From CAYVRJ01 sp964453645 (lineage in GTDB: Bacteria; Bacillota; Clostridia; Christensenellales; JAWKQI01): a stretch of 64,000 bases of DNA. Shown here in pieces: positions 8,207 to 16,177 of this stretch. The DNA is taken from NCBI GenBank assembly GCA_964453645.1, contig CAYVRJ010000004.1, positions 1-64,000 of the forward strand, given 5' to 3'. The notes under the pieces are model-generated. The model searched no databases. It saw only the letters and a list, made by a program, of their open reading frames with translations, and was not told the origin of the DNA. Made by a program: the position numbers and the translations under genes. Numbering within the stretch: the stretch's first letter is position 1; each line of letters starts with the position of its first letter.

Positions 8207-9509
8207 CGGGCTAAAACGAAAAATAACTATCATCATCAGTGTTTTGCTGCTTGTAGCTATTTTGATTACAAGTTCAGTGTTGTTTGTCATGTCGCTGACC
8301 ACAATGAACGATCTGGCAGATCAAATGGCAATGCAATCCGTTTCGGGCTTGCAGGCATCTGTTGAAACCATGATGGACATAATCAACACCTCACTTTTAC
8401 AGGTGGCATTGGATTCGGATGTGCGTAACTTTAGCGACAGGTCGGATTTGATAGATATCTTTGACAGGCAGGAGATTTTTAAACGAATCTATAAGATTCG
8501 CTCTACCAGTAATTACTTTGAAGAGATGTATCTATACTATTTTGAAAGCGGTGAGGTGCTGGACTTTAATAAAAAAACAGTGCTACAGCAAAACATTGAA
8601 GATTCAAAGGCAAAACAGTTTATTTTAGAATCGGTGGACTTTTACTATGGCCATAAAGCCCTGAAACCCTTGGTCTATAACGGGGAGAAATTTACCATTC
8701 TCCTTCCAGCTAGTCCAATCGAGCAGAATCCCAGAGCACTGATCATTTTAACTATAAATCAGGAGTATTTCAGCACGTTAATGAATACGCTGAATTTCGA
8801 TTCGCAGGTGAATGTTTATGTGCTGGATGCCAACGGGTCGTACATATTCGGGAAAAACCGAGAGATAAACTGGAATGATTTCTCAGATGAACCCCAGGGA
8901 ACCCTTGCGGAAGGGGAGCACTACTTTGCTTTCAAAGTATCCGATAAAAACCACTGGAGATATATATACGAAGTCCCAATTGATTATTTTCAAAAGGAGA
9001 TCAATGCAGCAGTCCTAATCTTCATTGCCCTTATGATCGTCATCACCGTATTTTGTGCAATTGCCATTAAATTGACTGCCAGCAAGTTATTCAAACCCGT
9101 GGGTGAGCTGATTGAAGAAAATAATAAGCTTTCAAAAATGATCGATCAGCTTAAAAAGAGCAATTTGCGCATCTCAGATATGCACAGCGACAAGGTGGGT
9201 ATTTCCAAGAAAATAGCTGAATATATCGATGCGCATTATGCCGACCAGCAGCTGAGCATAGAAATGATTGCAAAAGCGCTTCACTTTTCCGAATCACATA
9301 TAAGCAAAAGTTTTAAATCCGAAACCAAACAAAGCATTAAACAATATATCACGTTGGTTCGGGTGGAAAAAGCCAAAAATCTCTTGATTCAAAATAATAT
9401 GAAAGTCAATGAGGTGGGCAGAGCTGTGGGTTATACAAACCCCCAATCGTTCATCTTAAGCTTTAAAAAGCATGTGGGGATCACCCCAGGTGAATTTAGA
9501 CAGAGGTAA
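8193..9509 (+). CDS. Membrane-anchored AraC-family transcriptional regulator
   Basis: This 438-residue protein has TM1 at about residues 10-32, an extracytoplasmic sensor region (33-268), TM2 at about 270-294, a short linker and then a C-terminal AraC double helix-turn-helix (about 335-438; KALHFSESHISKSFK and the closing VGYTNPQSFILSFKKHVGITPGEFR are diagnostic). This layout is common for one-component regulators of carbohydrate loci in Clostridia and Paenibacillus, and it allows direct sensing of an external ligand. It overlaps the first GH65 gene by 14 nt and lies 5 nt before the second. The candidate target is the promoter region at 2979-3038. Confidence 0.88.
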   Translation: MKSNSGLKRKITIIISVLLLVAILITSSVLFVMSLTTMNDLADQMAMQSVSGLQASVETMMDIINTSLLQVALDSDVRNFSDRSDLIDIFDRQEIFKRIYKIRSTSNYFEEMYLYYFESGEVLDFNKKTVLQQNIEDSKAKQFILESVDFYYGHKALKPLVYNGEKFTILLPASPIEQNPRALIILTINQEYFSTLMNTLNFDSQVNVYVLDANGSYIFGKNREINWNDFSDEPQGTLAEGEHYFAFKVSDKNHWRYIYEVPIDYFQKEINAAVLIFIALMIVITVFCAIAIKLTASKLFKPVGELIEENNKLSKMIDQLKKSNLRISDMHSDKVGISKKIAEYIDAHYADQQLSIEMIAKALHFSESHISKSFKSETKQSIKQYITLVRVEKAKNLLIQNNMKVNEVGRAVGYTNPQSFILSFKKHVGITPGEFRQR

Positions 9510-9514
9510 GGCAA

Positions 9515-11536
9515 ATGGATAATGTATTTAGCATGAAGATAGAAGAAACGGGTTATGACAAAAGTAAAGCCGGTTTCTATGGTTCAAAGTTCCTGATTGG
9601 CAACGGTTACATGGGATATAGGGGCACGTTGGAGGAATATGGAAAGTCCGAATATGCGGCACTCACTTTGGCGAATTGTTATGATCAAAACGGCAAAAAG
9701 TGGCGTGAGCCTGTTAATGCCCCCAATCCCATAAGGGTAAAACACAGCATCCATGAAGAAGTCAGCGAACACTTTCAGGGAATAGATATCGGCTGTGCGC
9801 TACACTACAGGCACACGGTGTTTCAAAGCGGATGTAAGGTCGAGGCGGAACGCTTTTGCCATATGGTCTACAAAAGCTTGATTTGTTTAAAATATGAGTT
9901 TAGTGAAGGTGTCGATGCCGAGAGCTTTATAGATAGCGACATTTGGGATATGAATGGTCCCCATTTATGTGATGTGGTGCAAACAGAAAATAACTTTACG
10001 GCAAAAACCATCGAATTGAATACGCCGGTTTGTATCGCTAGAGAAGTTGTTAAAAGCCCGGGTAAGATAGAAATTTTTGCTTCTGTTTGTCACGGGGAAG
10101 ATGCGGAGATTCGTGCCAAAGATAGGGCACGGATGGCTAAGGATATGGGTTATGAATCACTGCTAAAAACCCACAAAGGTGCATGGTGCAAGCTTTGGGA
10201 ACGCTGCAAAGTGGAGGTTTTGGGTGACGAAACCATGAATACCGCCATCAACTACAGCATCTATCTTCTTTTGATATCAGCTCCTTTTCACACCGACAGA
10301 GTGGCGATTCCTGCCAGGGGGTTGTCCGGTCAGGTGTATAAGGGGGCCATGTTTTGGGATACAGAGTTATATATGCTGCCCCTATTTTTAAACACATTAC
10401 CCGAAGTGGCTAAAAACCTTGTCAATTACCGAATCCGTAACCTAAAGTCGGCAAAGGACAAGGCAAAAGAATACGGATATACAGGTGCGTTTTACCCATG
10501 GGAATGCCAGGAAAACGGAGTGGATTACTGCACGTGCTACAACTTAAACGATATTTTTACGGGCAGACCCATTAGGACCTACTTCAGAGATAAGCAAGTT
10601 CACATCAGCGCAGATGTTGCATACGGCATAATCCAATACTATGATCAAACGAAGGATGTGGAGCTTTTGTTGAACGGCGGAGCAGATGTGCTCATTGAAT
10701 GTGTCAATTTTGCCTATTCATATGCCTGCTATAAGCCCGAGCGGGAGCGTTTTGAACTGCATGACGTAACGGGTGCGGATGAGTACCATGAGCGGGTCAA
10801 TAACGATGCGTATACGAATATCATCTATGAATATGTTATCAAACATACGAAGAAAATCCTTTTGGAAATAGGATACTCCAAGCAGCCAAAAGAAATGGAA
10901 CTCTATGTGCCAAAGCCAAATGCAGACGGCATCATAGAGCAATTCGACGGTTACTTCCAGCTAGAAGATATAACTCCTAATGAGATGCTCAGCCGCAGGA
11001 TACACGAAAACGAATATTTGGGCAGTCCATCCGGCTTAGCGGTGGAGACGCAAGTGGCAAAACAGGCAGATGTGGTGCTGGCAGCAGCATTATTTGATTA
11101 TCCGCTGGAAATACGCAAGGCAAACTTAGATTACTATACAAAACGAACGGAGCACGGTTCTTCGTTGAGCGAGTGCATTTTTGGGCTGTTGGCTGCCAAA
11201 ACGGGATATATCCAGAGGGCATACGACCATCTAACCAAAGCAGCATGCATAGACTTGAACGGAAGTTACAAATTGTACGCCGGAGACTTGTATATTGGCG
11301 GAACACACCCCGCAGCCAACGGGGGCACGTATATGCTCGTTGTTTTGGGGTTGGCAGGACTTTCTTTTGATAAGGGCATATCGGCAGAGCCTATGCTGCC
11401 CAGCCATTGGAAGGGGCTTAGTTTTAATGTGTTTTATATGGGCGAGTGCCATAGGATCGAAATCAAAGACGGCAAATGTAAAATCCATAATATTGAGGTA
11501 GAAAGCATTGAAGAAATACAAAGCAATATTTTTTGA
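9515..11536 (+). CDS. GH65 glycoside phosphorylase, second copy
   Basis: The protein has 673 residues. An N-terminal beta-sandwich (LIGNGYMGYRGTLEEYG is the usual GH65 opening) precedes the barrel. The FWDTELYMLP segment is at about residues 284-293, the catalytic acid Glu423 is in GADEYHE, and the phosphate-site motif KQADVV with the HGSSLSE segment follows. It is only distantly similar to the first GH65 in the operon (different substrate loops, including a C-T-C-Y-N-L-N-D insertion), so the two probably cleave different linkages or chain lengths. The gene has a good AGGTAAGG site. Beta-glucose 1-phosphate is the expected product. Confidence 0.88.
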   Translation: MDNVFSMKIEETGYDKSKAGFYGSKFLIGNGYMGYRGTLEEYGKSEYAALTLANCYDQNGKKWREPVNAPNPIRVKHSIHEEVSEHFQGIDIGCALHYRHTVFQSGCKVEAERFCHMVYKSLICLKYEFSEGVDAESFIDSDIWDMNGPHLCDVVQTENNFTAKTIELNTPVCIAREVVKSPGKIEIFASVCHGEDAEIRAKDRARMAKDMGYESLLKTHKGAWCKLWERCKVEVLGDETMNTAINYSIYLLLISAPFHTDRVAIPARGLSGQVYKGAMFWDTELYMLPLFLNTLPEVAKNLVNYRIRNLKSAKDKAKEYGYTGAFYPWECQENGVDYCTCYNLNDIFTGRPIRTYFRDKQVHISADVAYGIIQYYDQTKDVELLLNGGADVLIECVNFAYSYACYKPERERFELHDVTGADEYHERVNNDAYTNIIYEYVIKHTKKILLEIGYSKQPKEMELYVPKPNADGIIEQFDGYFQLEDITPNEMLSRRIHENEYLGSPSGLAVETQVAKQADVVLAAALFDYPLEIRKANLDYYTKRTEHGSSLSECIFGLLAAKTGYIQRAYDHLTKAACIDLNGSYKLYAGDLYIGGTHPAANGGTYMLVVLGLAGLSFDKGISAEPMLPSHWKGLSFNVFYMGECHRIEIKDGKCKIHNIEVESIEEIQSNIF

Positions 11537-12374
11537 TTGGGACGGTACGGCGGTAATAAACAGGAGTGAGAGCGCAAAAGAGGTCGCTTCATATATGAAA
11601 GCCTTGCTGAGGGACGGCACTGTATTGATAATAATCAGTGGGACGACATATGGTAATATTGACGGGGGTGAACTGCACACACGATTTTCAGATACTGAAC
11701 TTGAAAATTTATTCTTAGGATTGGGAAGGGGCAGTATAAACCTGGGGTTTAATGGCGGGAAACTGATTGAACTGGGGGATGGCGGCGTGGACTTAGAAAC
11801 CCTTTTAAAAGTCCACGATATTTCATATGGGATACACGCAAAGCTGCTCTTGGAGCACGGCATCAATACAAACTTGACTTTTTCCAGACCCAGTTATGTT
11901 AAGATAGATATTCTACCGGAGATGGTTAGAACGAACCTCTATTTATCTGGAGATGAAATCGCCATCGCTTCGGACATATTGCAGCAAAAGGGTGTCGTTG
12001 GCGGCATCCCAGGGCTGGTTGAAATGGCAAACGCACTGGGGCAACAACATGGTTTAACTCTAAAGACCACCTGTGATGCAAAATATTTAGAGGTGGGCAC
12101 CAGAAACAAATCCGATAATGTGGACTTTTTCTTTGATACTGTACTTAAAAAGAGAGGGATAAATGCTTCGGAATGCTGTTTTTGGGGAGATGAATACTTA
12201 ATGCTGGGTAATGGATTTTACGGCAGTGATTCGTTTATGTATACCGAAAAGTCAAAAGACGGAGATTTTTACGATGTGGGAACGCTCGTTGGAAACCGCC
12301 CCGATTATGTAAAACAAATCGGAGGAGGCATTCAGTCGTTTATAGAGTTTTTAAAACAGCAAGTCACTTTGTGA
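11508..12374 (+). CDS. HAD-superfamily hydrolase (Cof-like phosphatase)
   Basis: The protein has 288 residues, starting at a TTG (11508) with GAGG 9 nt upstream and overlapping the GH65 gene by 29 nt. HAD motif I is FFDWDGTA (nucleophile Asp10, Asp12), motif II is the I-I-S-G-T-T strand near residue 45, and motif IV is the F-W-G-D-E-Y segment near residue 226. Length and cap layout suggest a C2-capped sugar-phosphate phosphatase rather than the 220-residue beta-phosphoglucomutase that usually accompanies GH65 enzymes. It may act on glucose 1-phosphate or on a disaccharide phosphate; a mutase role is less likely. It is the last gene of the operon. Confidence 0.78.
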   Translation: MKKYKAIFFDWDGTAVINRSESAKEVASYMKALLRDGTVLIIISGTTYGNIDGGELHTRFSDTELENLFLGLGRGSINLGFNGGKLIELGDGGVDLETLLKVHDISYGIHAKLLLEHGINTNLTFSRPSYVKIDILPEMVRTNLYLSGDEIAIASDILQQKGVVGGIPGLVEMANALGQQHGLTLKTTCDAKYLEVGTRNKSDNVDFFFDTVLKKRGINASECCFWGDEYLMLGNGFYGSDSFMYTEKSKDGDFYDVGTLVGNRPDYVKQIGGGIQSFIEFLKQQVTL

Positions 12375-12400
12375 CACTTGTATCCCAATCTCAACAGCCA

Positions 12401-12441
12401 TTTCACCTAAATTTCACAAAACTTTTCTATCATGGTACAAT
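12401..12441 (+). promoter_or_regulatory. Promoter with 11-bp direct repeat (PhoP/OmpR-type box)
   Basis: TTTCAC (12401-12406) and TTTCAC (12412-12417) repeat with an 11-bp period. Ten nt later comes TATCAT (12428-12433), and a second possible -10, TACAAT, is at 12436-12441 (17 nt after TTCACA at 12413). The same repeat-to-TATCAT geometry occurs upstream of the minus-strand gene starting at 15494. The layout matches OmpR-family sites that overlap the -35 region, so this is probably the autoregulated promoter of the two-component operon. Confidence 0.65.
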
Positions 12442-12463
12442 AGCATGAATAGGAGTTTTTGTG

Positions 12464-13129
12464 ATGTTCAATATTTTGGTAGCTGATGACGACAACATAT
12501 TTCGGCAGCTTATTTGCGACATACTGATTAAGCAAGGGTATACCATAATCGAAGCAACGGATGGAAAAGAAGCGATGGACAAATTCTTTTCGAACGAAGG
12601 TATCGTCCTATGTATCTTGGATGTGATGATGCCCGTTTACGATGGCTGGGAAGTTTTAAAAGAGATTCGCAAGAAAAGTGAAATACCCGTGCTGATGCTC
12701 ACTGCACTCAACGATGAAGTTAACGAAGTTAAGGGGCTATTGGGCGGAGCCGATGACTATATTACAAAGCCGTTTTCTTATGCGGTGTTTTTGGCGCGCA
12801 TCGAGGCACTGCTTCGCAAAACAAAAAAACAACTGTTAGATAACGTGGCCGTTGGAGGTATCACCATAGACTATGCTTCGCATAAGGTTTTAATAGATGG
12901 CCAAGAGGTTGAACTGAACAACAAGGAGTATAATTTGCTGTGCTGCCTAGTGCGCAATACGGGTTTTGTTTTGTCTCGTGAAACCATCTTGGAAAACGTG
13001 TGGGGATACGGCTTTGAAGGGGATATTCGCACCATCGACACGCACATCAAAACCCTTAGAAGTAAGTTAAATCGCTGCGGGGAATACATCAAAACAGTGC
13101 GGGGGACGGGTTATGTTTTGGAAGTTTAA
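12464..13129 (+). CDS. OmpR/PhoB-family response regulator
   Basis: The protein has 221 residues from the ATG at 12464, with AGGAG 8 nt upstream (a GTG codon directly before it is possible). The receiver domain (residues 1-118) has the acidic pair DDD near residues 8-10, phosphoacceptor Asp53 in CILDVMMP, Thr80 in LMLTALND, and Lys102 in YITKPFS. A winged-helix DNA-binding domain follows (about 127-220; ending in LRSKLNRCGEYIKTVRGTGYVLEV-like). It overlaps the kinase gene by 17 nt. The 11-bp repeats at 12401 and 15540 are probable targets. Confidence 0.93.
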   Translation: MFNILVADDDNIFRQLICDILIKQGYTIIEATDGKEAMDKFFSNEGIVLCILDVMMPVYDGWEVLKEIRKKSEIPVLMLTALNDEVNEVKGLLGGADDYITKPFSYAVFLARIEALLRKTKKQLLDNVAVGGITIDYASHKVLIDGQEVELNNKEYNLLCCLVRNTGFVLSRETILENVWGYGFEGDIRTIDTHIKTLRSKLNRCGEYIKTVRGTGYVLEV

Positions 13130-14510
13130 AAAGAGCATTCGCTTTCATTTGTTTATGCTGTTTGCCCTGGTGATGGTCGCCTTTGTCCTGACGCTCGTGT
13201 TGTTGAACGCCACGTTCTTAGAGCAGTATTACGTGATTAAAAACGAAGGTTTGTTTAAAAACGTTGCAACGCAAGTTTTAAGTGCCCTTAACGAACCCAA
13301 TCCGCAATCGATCCTGGCAGATTTAGATCGTTCCGAGGGTATCTCCATTTTCATTGCCGATCAGAAATATACTCTTAAATATGCATCTCAAAAGCAAAGG
13401 GAGAAACTGCCCAGAGAAATTGTGGAGTTTATCAAAGAACAAAAGCCGGATAGTAGAGCAGCTTATGCCGTTGTGGAAAAACCCAACGCAGAACCTAAGC
13501 TCTTATACGTTGCACGCCATCAAAAAGACTATATGGTGCTCACAAAACCCATGAAAGGCATTCGGGAGAGCGTAACCATTGCGGACGAATTCTTCTTGTT
13601 TGGGGGAATATTTGCACTGATCGTCGGAAGTTTGTCCATGCTCGGGTTTTCTAAAAGCTTGACAAAACCCATTGTGGAGATGAGTGCGGTTGCCCACGAC
13701 ATGGCAGAACTTAAGTTTGAGCGAAAAGTGGTGGTAAAAACCCAAGATGAACTGGGGGTTTTGGCACAAAGTTTAAACACCGTGTCCGATAGACTCAAGG
13801 CAAGCATAGAAAACTTAAAGGGCGATATCGAGTTTCAAAAGATGTTGTCTCGGGATCTGTCCCACGAGATGCGAACGCCCATCGGCGTGATCAAGGGGTA
13901 TGCAGAGGGGTTAAAGTTTGGCGTTGCAGACGAAACGCATATGCGGCAAAAGTATTTAGACACCATCATTAGCGAATGCGATCGAATGGATCATATGGTC
14001 AAGGAACTTTTAGATCTATCCAAACTGGAGGCAAAGGATTTTGTCCTAACCGATGTCGTTGCGTTTCGGTTATCCTCCCTGTGTGAAACGGTTCGTGAAC
14101 GGTTTGCTCCCATCATTTCGGAACACCAGATCAACTTTAGTGTGGAATGTGATTCGTCTATCTGCATATCAGCAAACTATAGCTTGTTAGAGCGTCTCTT
14201 ATCCAACCTTTTGTCCAACGCCATCAAATACAACAACGAGAAAAAAATCGTTCGTCTGAGTGTTAGAGAATATCACAATCAAGTCGAAATAGTGGTATTC
14301 AACACTTCGGAGGATATCGAGGAAGTTGAGCTTGCAAAGATATTTGACACCTTTTATAAGATCGACAAAGCACGTTCCCGCAAAGCCGGGGGACACGGTT
14401 TGGGGTTATCTATCGTATCATCCATCGCCCACCACCACGGGGGAACGGTAATCGCACGCAAGAGAATGGACGGCATTGAATTTGTATTATCGTTGCCGTG
14501 CGTGCAATAA
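13113..14510 (+). CDS. Sensor histidine kinase
   Basis: The protein has 465 residues. TM1 spans about 10-32 and TM2 about 158-180, enclosing a roughly 125-residue extracytoplasmic sensor. A HAMP-like segment follows, then HisKA with the phosphoacceptor His near residue 251 in LSHEMRTPIG, and an HATPase_c domain with the N box (LLSNAIKYN), a G2-like box (GGHGLGLSIV) and a C-terminal strand. The 17-nt overlap with the regulator makes this a classic cognate pair. The periplasmic region shows no recognisable ligand motif. The neighbouring lipoprotein and coiled-coil genes suggest an envelope stress or cell-wall role. Confidence 0.92.
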   Translation: MFWKFKKSIRFHLFMLFALVMVAFVLTLVLLNATFLEQYYVIKNEGLFKNVATQVLSALNEPNPQSILADLDRSEGISIFIADQKYTLKYASQKQREKLPREIVEFIKEQKPDSRAAYAVVEKPNAEPKLLYVARHQKDYMVLTKPMKGIRESVTIADEFFLFGGIFALIVGSLSMLGFSKSLTKPIVEMSAVAHDMAELKFERKVVVKTQDELGVLAQSLNTVSDRLKASIENLKGDIEFQKMLSRDLSHEMRTPIGVIKGYAEGLKFGVADETHMRQKYLDTIISECDRMDHMVKELLDLSKLEAKDFVLTDVVAFRLSSLCETVRERFAPIISEHQINFSVECDSSICISANYSLLERLLSNLLSNAIKYNNEKKIVRLSVREYHNQVEIVVFNTSEDIEEVELAKIFDTFYKIDKARSRKAGGHGLGLSIVSSIAHHHGGTVIARKRMDGIEFVLSLPCVQ

Positions 14511-14540
14511 AAAAAGATGCGTTTTACGCACCTTTTTGTT
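14511..14540. terminator. Bidirectional terminator between convergent units
   Basis: An A run, then TGCGT-TTT-ACGCA, then a T run lies directly after the kinase stop and before the stop of the convergent gene at 14551. It can serve both strands. Confidence 0.75.
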
Positions 14541-14550
14541 AAACATACCT

Positions 14551-15111
14551 TTAACCCAGCAGGGCAACCAGTTCTTTTAAAACGGAATTTAGCTGCTGTT
14601 TAATGCCTAACCTGGCTTCCATGATGGATACCGCATTGTTTACGGCAGCTTTTGCAGCTGCAAAATCCTTGTCCGATTGGCTTGCCCTTGCTCCCACCAT
14701 GATCTCCTTGATCTGCCCTTTGGTTTCCTCGTTTGTTGTGCGCAGTTGTTTTACTTTATCCGTTAGCTCCTTAACTTTTTCCAAGGTCTCAGATGAAACC
14801 GTTTTTGAACCATCCTTAATTGCGTTCAGGGTTGTTTGCACTTGTTTTGAAAGTGTCTTGTTCTCTTCGGAAACAGATTTCACTTTAGCCTGTGTTTCTT
14901 TAAGTAACTTTCGACTTGTATCCAGAGCTGCTTTAAATTCCTGTTGCGTTGCTTTTTGCGCTTCATCCTGTTTGGAACCGTTTTGTTTAACAGGCTTTTG
15001 GGTTTTTTCGGTTTGTTCTGCCGTGATCTCCGGCTCTGTTTCCACTGCAAGTGCCATCATGGGCAGGGAAACGAGCGTCATACAACATAGGACTAATAGA
15101 ATTTTCTTCAT
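14551..15111 (-). CDS. Secreted coiled-coil protein
   Basis: The protein has 186 residues. A signal peptide (MKKILLVLCCMTLVSLPMMALA, cleavage near residue 22) is followed by a charged, Gln/Lys/Glu-rich region with heptad character from about residue 55 to 145, then a helical C-terminus (KAAVNNAVSIMEARLG). No enzymatic motif is visible. It is 11 nt downstream of the lipoprotein gene and both are preceded by one promoter, so they are co-transcribed. The convergent arrangement with a two-component system and the shared promoter repeat suggest it is a target of that system. Function unknown. Confidence 0.8.
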   Translation of the reverse strand: MKKILLVLCCMTLVSLPMMALAVETEPEITAEQTEKTQKPVKQNGSKQDEAQKATQQEFKAALDTSRKLLKETQAKVKSVSEENKTLSKQVQTTLNAIKDGSKTVSSETLEKVKELTDKVKQLRTTNEETKGQIKEIMVGARASQSDKDFAAAKAAVNNAVSIMEARLGIKQQLNSVLKELVALLG

Positions 15112-15122
15112 CTAACTCTCCT

Positions 15123-15494
15123 TTATGATTGGTCTAGGGCAGCTAAATCGCTGTCGTTAAGCGAATCTTTGTCGGCATTTGCAATGGACTGGTTTAACTC
15201 CTCAAGAGACTTTTGCAGTTCTTCCACAATCTTAGCTGTGTCGTCTTTTTGAGATGTATCCGCCTGAACAGCCGCTGACTCATCAGGTTCTGTGTTTTCG
15301 GTTGTCTCTGCCACCTCTGTTGCCTCTGCCACCTCTGTTGTTTTAGCAACAGTGGGCTCAGGCGCAACTGTTTCTTCACTGGCTTGGGTTATGGCAGGTG
15401 CGGAGTTTTCCCTCTGGGTTGAAACCTTAATATCCCCGCAACCGGCCAAACACAGCAGCATACAAGCCAGCAATATCAGTGAAACTGACTTCAC
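15123..15494 (-). CDS. Small low-complexity lipoprotein
   Basis: The protein has 123 residues. The lipobox is CLAGC with Cys19 as the lipidated residue. The mature part is dominated by Thr/Glu/Ala (TTEVAEATEVAETTE repeats at about residues 52-66) and ends in a short amphipathic helix (KIVEELQKSLEELNQSIANA). It looks like a flexible tether or sensor accessory rather than an enzyme. It is first in a two-gene unit with the coiled-coil protein. The Glu-Val-Ala-Thr repeat is encoded by a slippage-prone DNA repeat, so its length may vary between strains. Confidence 0.8.
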   Translation of the reverse strand: MKSVSLILLACMLLCLAGCGDIKVSTQRENSAPAITQASEETVAPEPTVAKTTEVAEATEVAETTENTEPDESAAVQADTSQKDDTAKIVEELQKSLEELNQSIANADKDSLNDSDLAALDQS

Positions 15495-15523
15495 TCAGGT
15501 GCCTCCCTTCCTCGTTTTTTCTT

Positions 15524-15556
15524 ATGATAGCAAGTGTTTATGAAATCTGTGTGAAA
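15524..15556 (-). promoter_or_regulatory. Promoter of the lipoprotein/coiled-coil pair with PhoP/OmpR-type repeat
   Basis: On the minus strand, TTTCAC (15556-15551) and TTTCAT (15545-15540) repeat with an 11-bp period, followed after 10 nt by TATCAT (15529-15524). This is exactly the spacing seen at 12401-12433 in front of the two-component operon. The rest of the 15495-15758 spacer contains no other evident feature apart from the weak start region of the gene at 15759. Confidence 0.65.
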
Positions 15557-15758
15557 ATTATTTTAAGAAATATTGCTTCTTTAAAGATTGTTTGGATGGG
15601 TAAAATGGTTCATTGCATTTCAATGATTGTAACCTCAATCTCAACTGCACGGGTTCACAATCAAAAAAGTTGACATATACAAAACATGCTGTAAAATTAT
15701 TAATATACGCATATGCCATAGATTTTCCCTGCTGTTTTGTATCGTGTGAGGTTTTATT

Positions 15759-16172
15759 GTGGATATATTTATTAATTTAAAATCCGTTGGCAAACGCAAG
15801 CTTGAAAAAACAAGCTATTCATTACCCGATGGCATAGTTTCACTTAAGCAGCTTATTGAAACCATCGTTAAACAGGAAGTGCAGAGATACAACAGCCGGG
15901 GCTCCAACGACAAATTGGTTCCATTTTTAACCGAAGAAACTATTGCAGATCAGTTAGTTGTTGGAAAAGTTGGATTTGGACATAGTTATTCTGAGAAAAA
16001 AGCAGATGAGGAAACAATGGTTTTAGCTGCACTGCAAGGTTTTGAGGATGGGCTGTTTCGTGTTGTACTGGGCCAGAAAGAACTTCTGGATCTCCACAGC
16101 CCTTTGGATATCAGCCAGGGAGATGTATTTACATTTATTAGATTGACATTTCTTGCAGGGCAACTTTGGTAA
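15759..16172 (+). CDS. Conserved-looking small protein paired with the DUF4132 giant
   Basis: The protein has 137 residues from a GTG start with GAGG about 7 nt upstream. It has no signal peptide, TM helix or known catalytic motif. The sequence alternates short strands and helices (for example LKQLIETIVKQEVQRYN at about residues 29-45) and ends in a hydrophobic strand (FTFIRLTFLAGQLW). It ends 5 nt before the start of the 1693-residue gene, so the two are almost certainly co-translated and act together. I do not recognise the family. Confidence 0.7.
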   Translation: MDIFINLKSVGKRKLEKTSYSLPDGIVSLKQLIETIVKQEVQRYNSRGSNDKLVPFLTEETIADQLVVGKVGFGHSYSEKKADEETMVLAALQGFEDGLFRVVLGQKELLDLHSPLDISQGDVFTFIRLTFLAGQLW

Positions 16173-16177
16173 TATAA

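Noticed and set aside
11231..11866. 211-residue minus-strand ORF across the second GH65/HAD junction
   Set aside because: It is a shadow of two overlapping plus-strand genes with clear family motifs.
12436..12441. TACAAT as the sole -10 of the first two-component operon
   Set aside because: It is well spaced from TTCACA, but the exact spacing shared with the 15524 promoter points to TATCAT at 12428-12433. Both are recorded; neither can be excluded without mapping.
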